Source of the DNA: Haloarchaeobius salinus
Lineage (GTDB): Archaea; Halobacteriota; Halobacteria; Halobacteriales; Natrialbaceae
Direction: 5' to 3'
Length of the DNA: 64,000 nt
NCBI RefSeq assembly: GCF_024464185.1
Contig: NZ_JANHAU010000004.1
Coordinates: 1-64,000 of the forward strand
Part shown: in pieces, positions 1 to 7,809 of the stretch
Layout of the letters: each line of letters begins with the position of its first letter
Numbering within the stretch: position 1 is the first letter of the stretch
The notes under the pieces: generated by a model
Database searches by the model: none
What the model was told of the DNA's origin: nothing
Seen by the model: the letters and a program-made list of their open reading frames with translations, nothing else
Program-made: the position numbers and the translations under genes

Positions 1-82
1 CGGGGCGGGGGGGGCCCCCGCGTCCGACTGAGCCCCCGTAACCCCCGCCAACCCCCCCCCCCCCCCTGGCCCCCCCGATTCA
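1..82. repeat. low-complexity G/C tract with 15-C run
   Basis: The left edge is almost pure C and G, with G runs near 7-14 and an uninterrupted run of 15 C at 52-66. No gene is visible. Nothing else in the window looks like this. Homopolymers of this length are rare in haloarchaeal chromosomes, so this could be a contig edge or a slippage-prone site; the sequence cannot decide. Confidence 0.6.
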
Positions 83-116
83 CCGGGCGCTCACTGCGTT
101 CGCGCCCGGCCTTTTT
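83..116 (+). terminator. hairpin followed by T run
   Basis: An 8-bp perfect stem (CCGGGCGC at 83-90 with GCGCCCGG at 102-109) is followed by CTTTTTC. It looks like a terminator for a gene lying left of the window, or simply a stable hairpin. Archaeal termination depends mainly on the T run, so the assignment is tentative. Confidence 0.4.
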
Positions 117-138
117 CACCCATGTTTTTGCCGCGAGC

Positions 139-157
139 GGTGCGCCGGAGGCGCACC
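139..157. repeat. 8-bp hairpin with GGA loop
   Basis: GGTGCGCC at 139-146 pairs perfectly with GGCGCACC at 150-157 across a GGA loop. A weaker outer stem joins CCGC at 131-134 with GCGG at 161-164. The design (8-bp stem, purine triloop) is the same as in the hairpin array at 50.5-50.9 kb. Confidence 0.6.
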
Positions 158-220
158 CGAGCGGGAAAAAGATGGTCGGGATTCGCAAACCCTTTTGAGG
201 GTACCGTTCTCAGTCAGCGT

Positions 221-547
221 ATGAGCAACGAGTGGCCCCACGACCCGGACGGAGAGGAGGGCAGCGAGGGGATGCGCAAGTACGGGATGGCAGTCCTCGC
301 GAAGAAGCTCGACGAGGAGGAGGACTTCCCGCTGAAGGCAGCGGACTTCGTCGCGGAGCACGGTGACGAGCCGGTCAGACTGAACTCGAAGCGCGTCGTC
401 AGCGTCGCGGACATCTTCGAGCACGTCACGGAGGGCGAGTTCGAGGACATCGTCACGTTCCACAGGGCGGTCGGGAAGGCGATGCGTTCCGGCGGCTTCT
501 GGGAGTTCCACCCGAAGGCCGGCGAGTCGAACGTCAAGCACGCCTGA
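221..547 (+). CDS. small conserved haloarchaeal protein (DUF5785-like)
   Basis: The product is 108 residues, acidic and soluble, with no signal peptide or membrane segment. The start at 221 is chosen because the sequence from MSNEWPHDPDGEEGSEG onward looks conserved, while the longer upstream frame is basic and unlike a haloarchaeal protein. From memory it resembles the haloarchaeal family annotated DUF5785, whose function is unknown. It converges on the histidine kinase gene, with about 45 bases between the two stop codons. No catalytic motif is visible. Confidence 0.7.
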   Translation: MSNEWPHDPDGEEGSEGMRKYGMAVLAKKLDEEEDFPLKAADFVAEHGDEPVRLNSKRVVSVADIFEHVTEGEFEDIVTFHRAVGKAMRSGGFWEFHPKAGESNVKHA

Positions 548-592
548 TTCTCGCGGTCCTCGTCTCGACTGTGTCGCGCCGTGAGCGCCGGC

Positions 593-2566
593 TCAGTCCT
601 CGTCGGCCGCCTCGACCGAGAGCGGCTGCTCGTGTCCGAGCGGCCCGGTGCCGGCGTCCGTCACGAACTCGAACCGCGCGCCGCCGTCGGTGCTGCTCGT
701 GACCGACACCGTCCAGCCGTGGGCGGTCGCCACCTGTTCGACGATGGCGAGGCCGAAGCCGGTGCCGTCGTCGCTGGTCGTGTAGCCGGATTCGAACACC
801 TGCTCGTGTGCCTCCGGCGGGATGCCGGGGCCGTCGTCGGCGACGAAGAACCCCGTGGCGTCGTCTAGCGGGCCGATACGGACCGTCGCGTCGGTCCGGC
901 CGTGCTCGACGGCGTTCCGGAACAGGTTCACGAACAGGTCCGTGAGGCGGCCGCGGTCCGCCCGGAGGTGGACATCGTCGTCGACCGCGAGGCGTGCCTC
1001 GGGGAGGCGGACCGAGGACCACGCCTGGTCCGCGGTGGCCGACAGCGAGAGCTCGCCGGGTTCGTCGACGACCGAGCCAGTCCGGGCCAGCGAGAGCAGG
1101 TTCTCGATGAGCTCGCGCATCCGGCCGTGAGCCCACGCCACCTCGGCGAGGTCCTCGTCGTCGCCGATGCGCTCGATGGCCAGCTGGAGGTGTCCCTCCG
1201 CGATGTTCAGCGGGTTGCGGAGGTCGTGGCTGACGATGCTCGCGAACTCGTCGAGGCGCTCGTTCTGCCTGGCGAGTTCGCGCTTGCGCTCTTTCGTCGG
1301 GGTGATGTCGGCGTAGAAGCCGTACACCTCCTCGGTGTCGTCCTCGCCGACCGCTCCGCCGATGGGGACGACGTGGACGAGGAAGTCGCGGGGGCCGTCT
1401 GCCGCCTGCAGTCGGAGTTCCGTGGGTGCTACCTCGTCGGCAGCGGCCACCCCGGGGAACACCGCATCGCCACCGGCGTTGGGCGGGGCGAACAGCACCT
1501 CGTCGATGGGTGTGTCGACGACCCTCGCGGCGTCGCAGTCGAACGTCTCCGCGAACGCCTCGTTGACCGCGTCGATGGTCCGCCGGTCGCCGGTGGAGAG
1601 CCTGACGACGGGGTCGGGGACGTTCTCGAACAGCGCGGCGAAGCGGTCGCGCTCCTCGCGGAGGGTCCGCTGGAACCGGGTCCGCTTCACGCTCTCGGCG
1701 ACGTGCTGCATCAGGGTCTCCGCGAGCTCGAGGTCCGCCTGGTCGAACGCCGCGAGCTCCTCGGAGATGGCCTGGAACACGCCGATGTCGGAGATGGGGA
1801 CCGTCAGTCCGGACCGGTACGTCATCTGTGTCGGGTCCGCGTCGAGTACCTGGCGGAGGTCCTCGGTGTACATCGCCTCGCCGGTCCGGGCGACGCGGGC
1901 GGCGACGCTCTCCCCGTCGAGCGGCACCGACTCCACGCCGTCCTTCGGCATCTCGGACGACGTCTGGACGGGTGTCAGCCGCTCGTCCTCGACGAGGTCG
2001 ATGTTCGACATGTCGAACTCGAGTACCATCTCCGCCGCTTCGACGGCGACCTGGTAGATCTCGGCCTCGTCGGTACAGGCCTCCAGGTCCATCGCCACGT
2101 CGTGGAGTGTGTCGATCTTGGCTGCGGTGCTGTCGGGAGCGACCCGCGAGCTGTCCGTTCGTTCGAGCGCGTCCGCGACTGTCGTCGCGACGCGCTCGTA
2201 CGCCTCGTCGGTCGCCCGGACGTCGACCGGTCCGCTGGCACCCAGCTGTTTCGGGACGTAGGCGTCGACCCCCGCCTCGACGGCGTCGCTCGCGACCTCC
2301 TCGGAGCCCGCGTCGGTGAACAGTATCCTGACGAGGTCGGGGTAGCCGTCACCGAGTCGACGTAGCAGACCGACGCCGTCACGGTCGCCGAGGACGTGCT
2401 CGCTGACGACACAGTCGACCGCGGTGTCGGCGACCGCCTCCTCGGCTGCCGCCGCGGTGGCCGCGGACCGGACGGTCACCGACCGATCTGGAGCGGACAT
2501 CCGCGCGGCGAGTTCGTCGGTCACCGCCGGGTCTGCGTCGACGACGAGCACGACGTGATCTGACAT
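593..2566 (-). CDS. sensor histidine kinase with receiver, GAF and PAS domains
   Basis: The 657-residue cytosolic product has, in order, a receiver-like domain (about 1-120), a GAF domain (about 160-310), a PAS domain (about 320-445), the HisKA dimerisation helix with the phospho-accepting histidine in IVSHDLRNPL, and a HATPase domain with N box NLFRNAVEHG and G boxes DDGPGIP and GTGFGLAI. It should autophosphorylate in response to a small molecule or redox signal and pass phosphate to an unseen partner. The receiver has Glu56 (VVSEHVLG) where the phosphorylated Asp is expected. The start at 2566 is preferred over the longer frame because an AT-rich TATA-like element (ATTTAATTG, minus strand, near 2600) lies about 30 bases upstream. 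Confidence 0.9.
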   Translation of the reverse strand: MSDHVVLVVDADPAVTDELAARMSAPDRSVTVRSAATAAAAEEAVADTAVDCVVSEHVLGDRDGVGLLRRLGDGYPDLVRILFTDAGSEEVASDAVEAGVDAYVPKQLGASGPVDVRATDEAYERVATTVADALERTDSSRVAPDSTAAKIDTLHDVAMDLEACTDEAEIYQVAVEAAEMVLEFDMSNIDLVEDERLTPVQTSSEMPKDGVESVPLDGESVAARVARTGEAMYTEDLRQVLDADPTQMTYRSGLTVPISDIGVFQAISEELAAFDQADLELAETLMQHVAESVKRTRFQRTLREERDRFAALFENVPDPVVRLSTGDRRTIDAVNEAFAETFDCDAARVVDTPIDEVLFAPPNAGGDAVFPGVAAADEVAPTELRLQAADGPRDFLVHVVPIGGAVGEDDTEEVYGFYADITPTKERKRELARQNERLDEFASIVSHDLRNPLNIAEGHLQLAIERIGDDEDLAEVAWAHGRMRELIENLLSLARTGSVVDEPGELSLSATADQAWSSVRLPEARLAVDDDVHLRADRGRLTDLFVNLFRNAVEHGRTDATVRIGPLDDATGFFVADDGPGIPPEAHEQVFESGYTTSDDGTGFGLAIVEQVATAHGWTVSVTSSTDGGARFEFVTDAGTGPLGHEQPLSVEAADED

Positions 2567-2686
2567 GGGTGTCTTCGACTTCCAGTTGGAACGGATACAA
2601 TTAAATCGCGTGGCTGCGGCAGGACAGCATCTCGAATCTGGATGTAGTTCCACTTATACGGATGCAATCGAAAGCTCCGGCCAACA

Positions 2687-3445
2687 GTGACGAACACGCA
2701 GATAACGTTGATCCAGATCGACAACTACGGACCGTGGACGGTCACGCCGGAGCCGCGACGCGAGGTCGACCTCCAGACCCTGCAGTCCCGCCTGTACGCC
2801 GACCTCTCGCAGCTGGTCGGGAACCGCGACGGCTACGTCTTCTTCACGCGGTTCGACAACATGGTCGCGGTCACGAACGGACTCGACATGGACGACCACG
2901 CGCTCATCCAGGAGTCGGTTCGCAACCGCTATCCGGTGACCGTGAGCTTCGGCGTGGCGACGGGCACCTCGCCCGTGCAGGCACTCGCCGACGCGACGAG
3001 TCTCATCCAGGAGGCCGGGAGCGCACAGGACAAGTCGCGGCGCGAAATCCTCGACGGTCGCGTCATCGAGGAGGCGTTCCGGACCGACGACGACGTGCAG
3101 ATCGCCCACTTCGACGTCGTCGACGCGACGGGGAAGTACACCGACGAGCTCGACGCCTTCGGAGCCTTCATCGAGATCGAGCAGGCCTACGCGTCGCTGA
3201 TGCGGTACATGTACGAGGCCCACGACTCGCTCTCCTTCTTCGTCGGCGGGGACAACATCATCTCCGTCTGTCCCGACCTGGACACGGCGGCCTACGACGA
3301 CGCCATCGAGCACGTCCACGAGCAGACCGGCATCCCGGTCCGGGTCGGCGTCGGCGAGGGCTCGACCCCACACGACGCCGGCTACGCGGCCAAGCACGCG
3401 CTCGAGGTCGGCCGCGCGGAGGAGTCGCTCGTCGAGTTCCACTGA
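2687..3445 (+). CDS. gch3: GTP cyclohydrolase III (GTP cyclohydrolase IIa)
   Basis: The 252-residue protein matches the archaeal GTP cyclohydrolase III family (MJ0145 type), which opens GTP to the formamidopyrimidine nucleotide that feeds riboflavin and deazaflavin/F420 synthesis. Recognisable features are the N-terminal MTNTQITLIQIDNYGPWT and two similar halves, each with a polymerase/cyclase-like fold (GYVFFTRFDNMVAV and LSFFVGGDNIISV). The start is GTG. A TTATA element lies about 30 bases upstream at 2653. It diverges from the histidine kinase gene across a 120-bp promoter region. Confidence 0.9.
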   Translation: MTNTQITLIQIDNYGPWTVTPEPRREVDLQTLQSRLYADLSQLVGNRDGYVFFTRFDNMVAVTNGLDMDDHALIQESVRNRYPVTVSFGVATGTSPVQALADATSLIQEAGSAQDKSRREILDGRVIEEAFRTDDDVQIAHFDVVDATGKYTDELDAFGAFIEIEQAYASLMRYMYEAHDSLSFFVGGDNIISVCPDLDTAAYDDAIEHVHEQTGIPVRVGVGEGSTPHDAGYAAKHALEVGRAEESLVEFH

Positions 3446-3512
3446 CCGTCCGAAGGCGGTTCTTCGCAACCCGAGTACTTCGACGGGAAGGCCGATAAAG
3501 GTGCTGCAGGTA

Positions 3513-3522
3513 GATTTTATAG
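3513..3522 (+). promoter_or_regulatory. TATA box of the CBS gene
   Basis: The element GATTTTATAG centres about 27 bases before the ATG at 3545, the spacing expected for a leaderless haloarchaeal transcript. Confidence 0.6.
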
Positions 3523-3544
3523 CGGCCGTGTAAAACCGTCACAT

Positions 3545-4129
3545 ATGGAACGCGACGTGTCGATTCGTGACGTGACCGCGCGAGAGTTCGTCGGCGTCAG
3601 CGAGTCTGATTCGGTGCGCAGCACCGTCCAGCTCATGTCCGAGGAGGACGTCGGGAGCGTCCTCGTCATGCGAGGGAGTACCCCGGTCGGCATCATGACC
3701 GAACGGGACGTCCTCGAGATGGTGGCGACCGGCGAGGACGCCGAATCCACCGCCGTCGCGGAGCTGATGTCCCAGCCGGTCATCACGATGGCCGCGAGTC
3801 GACCGCTCGCCGACGCCGCCGAGACGATGTCGCGCGAGGAGATCCGGAACGTCGTCGTCACCGACGACACCGACGGCGAGGAGATCGTCGGCGTGCTCAC
3901 GGAGCGGGACGTGATCGAGGCGGCGAGCACCCTCCAGGCCTCCCGGTCGCTCGACACGGAGGCGGACTTAGAGGGCGTCGCGACCGCGGCGACGGCCGTC
4001 GAAAGCGAGGCTGCGGCCCCCGGTGACGAGTACGCCACGCAGGGCGTCTGTGAACTCTGTGGGGCGTTAGCCGACTCGTTACACGACTCGAACGGTCAGT
4101 TAGTCTGTTCCGACTGCCGACAGGTGTGA
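3545..4129 (+). CDS. CBS-pair protein with C-terminal zinc ribbon
   Basis: The 194-residue protein carries two CBS motifs (about 10-65 and 75-130; signatures VLVMRGSTPVGIMTERD and IVGVLTERDVIE) that normally bind adenine nucleotides and sense energy state. An acidic linker leads to a treble-clef or ribbon tail with two CxxC pairs (CELCG and CSDC), probably binding zinc. No enzyme domain is attached, so it may be a regulator acting on a partner. The gene stands alone under its own TATA box. Confidence 0.85.
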   Translation: MERDVSIRDVTAREFVGVSESDSVRSTVQLMSEEDVGSVLVMRGSTPVGIMTERDVLEMVATGEDAESTAVAELMSQPVITMAASRPLADAAETMSREEIRNVVVTDDTDGEEIVGVLTERDVIEAASTLQASRSLDTEADLEGVATAATAVESEAAAPGDEYATQGVCELCGALADSLHDSNGQLVCSDCRQV

Positions 4130-4174
4130 CGGTCATCTCCGTCTCTTCTCCGGGTCGATCGTCGACCTCGGGAG

Positions 4175-4184
4175 GCAAATTTAT
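4175..4184 (+). promoter_or_regulatory. TATA box of the permuted livK-like gene
   Basis: AATTTATAAC lies about 27-30 bases upstream of the ATG at 4211, which supports that start codon and a leaderless transcript. Confidence 0.6.
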
Positions 4185-4210
4185 AACACAGGGGTAAGTA
4201 TGACGGTAGC

Positions 4211-5515
4211 ATGGCACGGAAACTGCAACGGCGCGAAGTGCTGAAAACGACCGGAATCGCTGGAACCGTCGGACTGACGGGGCTGGCAGGCTGTCTCGGT
4301 GGTGGTGGCAGTGGTGGCGGAAGCGGACCCGACATGCTCACCATCGTCGGCTATCCCGAGGACGGTATCCAGCTGTTCCGGGACTACTACAGCAGCTACG
4401 GGAACGACACCGACATCCTCATCCCGGACGGCCTCCGCGACCCGGACCTTCCGGGACAGGTCGGCAACGACATGGAGAACGTCACCGGCACCGCTCCGGC
4501 CGCCGGTGGGCCGGCCCAGTCGGCCTACGAGTCCCTGTACGAGGACGTCTACGGCGAATCGCCGGGCGTCTTCTCGTCGCAGTCCTACGACTCGACGGCG
4601 GTCGGCATCCTGGCGAACGCGGCTGCCGGCGAGAACTCCGGCACCGCCATCCGCGACCAGATGCGCAACATCGCCAACCCCGACGGGATGGAGGTGACGC
4701 CGGACAACTTCGTCGAAGGTGTCGAGGCGGCCGCAAACGGGGAAGCGGTGAACTACCAGGGTGCGTCGAGCTCGGTCAACTTCGACCAGAACGGCGACCC
4801 CGCGTCCGCAGCGTACGCGCTGTGGGAGTTCAGCGACGACGGCACCTCCACCATCCGGACCGAGAACTTCGAGGGTGCGAACCCGGACGGCGAGGGCCCG
4901 TCCGCCGACGACATGCCCGGCGGCATGGGTCGCGAGATCATGGTCGGCATCCTCCTGCCGGAGACCGGCGCGCTCGCGTCGACCGGTGAGTCGATGATCA
5001 ACGCCGCACAGATTCCGGCCCAGCAGGTCAACGAGGCCGACATCGACCTCACGGTCGACACCCAGCTCGAGGACACCGAGACGAACTCCCAGTCGGGTGT
5101 CAGCGCGGCCAACTCGCTGGTCAACGGCGGCTACCCGTACATCTGCGGGACCGCGTCGTCCGGTGTCAACGTCCCGGTCTGCCAGGAGGTCCTCATCCCG
5201 AACGAGGTCGTCGGCTGCTCGCCGTCGAGTACGGCGCTGTCGGTGACGAACCTCGACGACAACGACTACATCTTCCGGACGGCACCGTCCGACCGGCTGC
5301 AGGGCCGCGTCATGGCTCAGATTGCCTCCGAGGAGCTCGAGGCGGAGTCGTGTGCGACGCTGTACATCAACAACGACTACGGCCAGCAGCTCTCCGAGCG
5401 CTTCTCCAGCGTGTTCGAGGACGAGTTCGACGGCGAGGTCTGGCGGCAGGTCGCGTTCAACCAGGGCGAGTCCTCGTACTCCTCCGTGGTCAGCGACGCG
5501 ATGTCGGCCGAGTAA
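4211..5515 (+). CDS. branched-chain amino-acid binding lipoprotein, circularly permuted
   Basis: The 434-residue lipoprotein has a Tat-type start (LQRREVLK) and a lipobox ending at Cys28. The mature part is a LivK/Peripla_BP_6 binding protein with its lobes in reversed order. A glycine/serine linker (30-39) runs straight into the second-lobe sequence PDMLTIVGYPEDG at residue 40. This lobe continues to about residue 235 (landmarks SPGVFSSQSYDS, YQGASSSVNFD). Then at residue 239 comes what is normally the mature N terminus, MGREIMVGILLPETG, followed by the first lobe (GTASSGVNVP, SPSSTALSVT, YINNDYGQQLSE). The protein stops after AMSAE, exactly where PDMLTI would follow in ordinary relatives. 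Total length is normal for the family, so nothing is missing. It faces the livHMGF operon and is probably its binding component. Confidence 0.85.
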   Translation: MARKLQRREVLKTTGIAGTVGLTGLAGCLGGGGSGGGSGPDMLTIVGYPEDGIQLFRDYYSSYGNDTDILIPDGLRDPDLPGQVGNDMENVTGTAPAAGGPAQSAYESLYEDVYGESPGVFSSQSYDSTAVGILANAAAGENSGTAIRDQMRNIANPDGMEVTPDNFVEGVEAAANGEAVNYQGASSSVNFDQNGDPASAAYALWEFSDDGTSTIRTENFEGANPDGEGPSADDMPGGMGREIMVGILLPETGALASTGESMINAAQIPAQQVNEADIDLTVDTQLEDTETNSQSGVSAANSLVNGGYPYICGTASSGVNVPVCQEVLIPNEVVGCSPSSTALSVTNLDDNDYIFRTAPSDRLQGRVMAQIASEELEAESCATLYINNDYGQQLSERFSSVFEDEFDGEVWRQVAFNQGESSYSSVVSDAMSAE

Positions 5516-5953
5516 GCGACGACCGGTCACTAGCGTTCTTTCTTTCGACCCCGACGACGACGGCCTGTACTGGCCAGTGTCGCTCAGGAGAGCGACAGGT
5601 TCGCGCTGTGTTACCGAGCACGACGGGCCCGCGACCGACACCCATCGATAGTAGTCACGGCGGCGTCAGCGCCACGGATCCGATACGACGCGGTTATCAG
5701 CGAAGCCACTCGAACCACCGCGTCACGGCACAGACCACCGAAGGAGCGCGGTAAGTTCGAACGACATGCGAACGACGCCGAGGTTACTCTCGTCGACCGC
5801 CTCCTGCTCGTCCCCCCGAAACCCATCGACCGCGGTGTCTGGAGCGCCGTCTGGAGTACCAGCACGTTACGTCGAACCGGTCGACAGCATACCTGCACGG
5901 CCGTATCCATAACAAAGGCCGTTCGCTTCCCGCCTTCTGATGGAGAGCCAGTT
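5516..5953. other. non-coding gap
   Basis: No credible gene is present; the open frames are basic and overlap out of phase. A T-rich stretch at 5533-5545 could end the preceding transcript. A hairpin joins TGTCGCTC (5578-5585) to GAGCGACA (5590-5597). No leftover binding-protein lobe is visible after the permuted gene. Confidence 0.5.
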
Positions 5954-6868
5954 ATGCCACCCAAGAAACTTCTCGCCATGGTACTCGCCGTCGCGCTCGT
6001 CGGCAGCACCGTGGCGTACGTAGCAGCCGTCGATTCGAATCAGCTCACAGACGAACATCAGGCCAGTCAGGACCAGGACACCTCGTTCCTGCGCGTCGTG
6101 CACGCATCGCCTGACGCCCCCGCTGTCGACGTCCGCGTCGAGAACCAGACCGTGCTCTCGAACGTGAGCTTCGGGGCCGTCAGTGACTACCTCAACCTGT
6201 CCGCGGGGACCTACAACGTCTCCATCCTGTCGAACGGAACGGACACCGCCGTGTTCGAAGGCGAGGTCACCGTCGAACCGCGAACCGTGACGACGGTCGC
6301 CGCGAGCGGCGAGGTAACCCAGAGCGGAAACACGTCGTTCGAACCGGTGTTCTTCGACGACAACGCGTTCACGCCGGGCGAGAACCAGAGCGCGCTGCGC
6401 GTCGTTCACCTCTCGCCGGACGCACCGCCCGTCGACATCACGGTGGCGAACGGGAGCGTCGTGCTCGCGGAGAACGTGACCTTCCAGAACGCGTCGGACT
6501 ACGTCTCGGTTCCCGCGGGGAACTACACCGCCGAGATCAGGCCGGCGACCGCTGGGAACAACGGGAGCGTCGTCACCACGGTGGACGTGTCCCTCGAGAG
6601 TGGGCAGGCGTACTCCGCGCACGCGCTCGGCTATCTGAACCCGGCGGAGGCACCGGCGGATTCGCCGTTCCAGGTCGTCCTCACCGAAGATGCATCGGTC
6701 TCCGTGCAGTTGCCATCCGATGAAGAGATGATGGACAACGGGACTGCCACCGACGACGCACCGACCACCGACGACGCACCGACCACCGACGACGCACCGA
6801 CCACCGACGACGCACCGACCACCGACGAAGAAACGACCACCGACGACCCAGTGAGCGTGGTCGCCTAG
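5954..6868 (+). CDS. exported DUF4397-type protein with Thr/Asp repeat tail
   Basis: The 304-residue product starts with a hydrophobic signal segment (about 5-26). Two similar beta-rich domains follow, each beginning LRVVHASPDAP or LRVVHLSPDAP (about 48-125 and 138-240), the hallmark of DUF4397. Many N-x-S/T sites suggest a glycosylated surface protein. The C-terminal 45 residues are a low-complexity tail of repeated DDAPTT units ending in DDPVSVVA. Function is unknown. It lies between the livK-like gene and the convergent liv operon and may be unrelated to transport. Confidence 0.8.
   Translation: MPPKKLLAMVLAVALVGSTVAYVAAVDSNQLTDEHQASQDQDTSFLRVVHASPDAPAVDVRVENQTVLSNVSFGAVSDYLNLSAGTYNVSILSNGTDTAVFEGEVTVEPRTVTTVAASGEVTQSGNTSFEPVFFDDNAFTPGENQSALRVVHLSPDAPPVDITVANGSVVLAENVTFQNASDYVSVPAGNYTAEIRPATAGNNGSVVTTVDVSLESGQAYSAHALGYLNPAEAPADSPFQVVLTEDASVSVQLPSDEEMMDNGTATDDAPTTDDAPTTDDAPTTDDAPTTDEETTTDDPVSVVA
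6747..6831 (+). repeat. 18-bp tandem repeat in the DUF4397 gene
   Basis: About four near-identical 18-bp units (ACCGACGACGCACCGACC and phases of it) encode the DDAPTT tail. Copy number could vary between strains through slippage without breaking the frame. Confidence 0.85.
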
Positions 6869-7032
6869 AGACCCCGGCCACCGTTTTCTCGTTCGGTGCC
6901 GATACTCGTCGTGCTCTGAGTCCAACTGTCGCCACGCGTGCTCGACGACGGCGAGAGACCGATCTCCGGTAGAAACGCACGGAGCCAGGCGGTCGGCCCC
7001 GTTCGACACACCGACGGACGTGCCGTCGGACG

Positions 7033-7809
7033 TTACCCGCCGAGGAAGTCCTGACGGACCTGCGGGTCGTTCAGCAGGGTCGTCCCCTCGTCCTCGTAGC
7101 GGTTCTTCCCGTCCACGAGCACGTAGCCGCGGTCACAGCGCCGGAGTGCCTCCTTCGCGTTCTGCTCGACCATCAGCACTGCCGTCCCGGCGTCGTTGAT
7201 GGCGTCGATGCGGTCGAACATGTCCGCGACGAGGTCCGGTGCGAGCCCGGCAGACGGCTCGTCGAGAAGCAGGAGGTCCGGGTCGAGCATGAGCGCCCGG
7301 CCCATCGCGAGCATCTGCTGCTGTCCGCCCGACAGCGTCCCGGCCTTCTGCGTCTGTCGCTCCTTCAGGATGGGGAACCGCTCCCACACCTCGTTCAGCG
7401 CCTCCTGTGGCACCTCGTCGAGGATGTACGCACCCATCTCGAGGTTCTCACGGACCGACAGCGAGCTGAACACGTTGTCGTTCTGTGGCACGTAGCCGAG
7501 GCCGAGATGGATGATGTCCTCGGGGCGCATCGCCGTGATGTCCTCGTCGTCGAAGGACACCGTTCCGCCCATGTGGGCCGTCAGGCCGAAGACGGACTTC
7601 ATCACCGTCGACTTGCCGGCCCCGTTCGGGCCGACGATGGTGACGTACTCCTCGTCGTTGACGTCGAGGTCGACGTCGGTCAGGATCTGGAGGTCACCGT
7701 AGCCGGCGTCCAGGTCGCGCACCGAGAGTAGGCTATCCTCGTAGAGGTTGACGTTCTGAGCGGCACTCGTGGCCGCCCCGCCGTCGGTGGCCGCGTCGTC
7801 GGGACTCAT
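7033..7809 (-). CDS. livF: branched-chain amino-acid ABC transporter ATPase LivF
   Basis: The 258-residue ATPase has Walker A GPNGAGKST, signature LSGGQQQML, Walker B LLLLDEPSAGL and the switch histidine in the form MVEQNAKEAL typical of LivF. It hydrolyses ATP to drive uptake of branched-chain amino acids or related compounds together with LivG. Its ATG overlaps the livG stop by four bases, so it is the last gene of the livH-M-G-F operon. Confidence 0.93.
   Translation of the reverse strand: MSPDDAATDGGAATSAAQNVNLYEDSLLSVRDLDAGYGDLQILTDVDLDVNDEEYVTIVGPNGAGKSTVMKSVFGLTAHMGGTVSFDDEDITAMRPEDIIHLGLGYVPQNDNVFSSLSVRENLEMGAYILDEVPQEALNEVWERFPILKERQTQKAGTLSGGQQQMLAMGRALMLDPDLLLLDEPSAGLAPDLVADMFDRIDAINDAGTAVLMVEQNAKEALRRCDRGYVLVDGKNRYEDEGTTLLNDPQVRQDFLGG

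Noticed and set aside
4925-5515. Separate gene starting at the internal ATG of the livK-like gene
   Set aside because: The frame is continuous with the signal and the other lobe, and no promoter or stop separates them.
5516-5953. Remnant of a second LivK lobe behind the permuted gene
   Set aside because: No segment in any frame resembles the binding-protein lobes, so there is no sign of a recent duplicate here.
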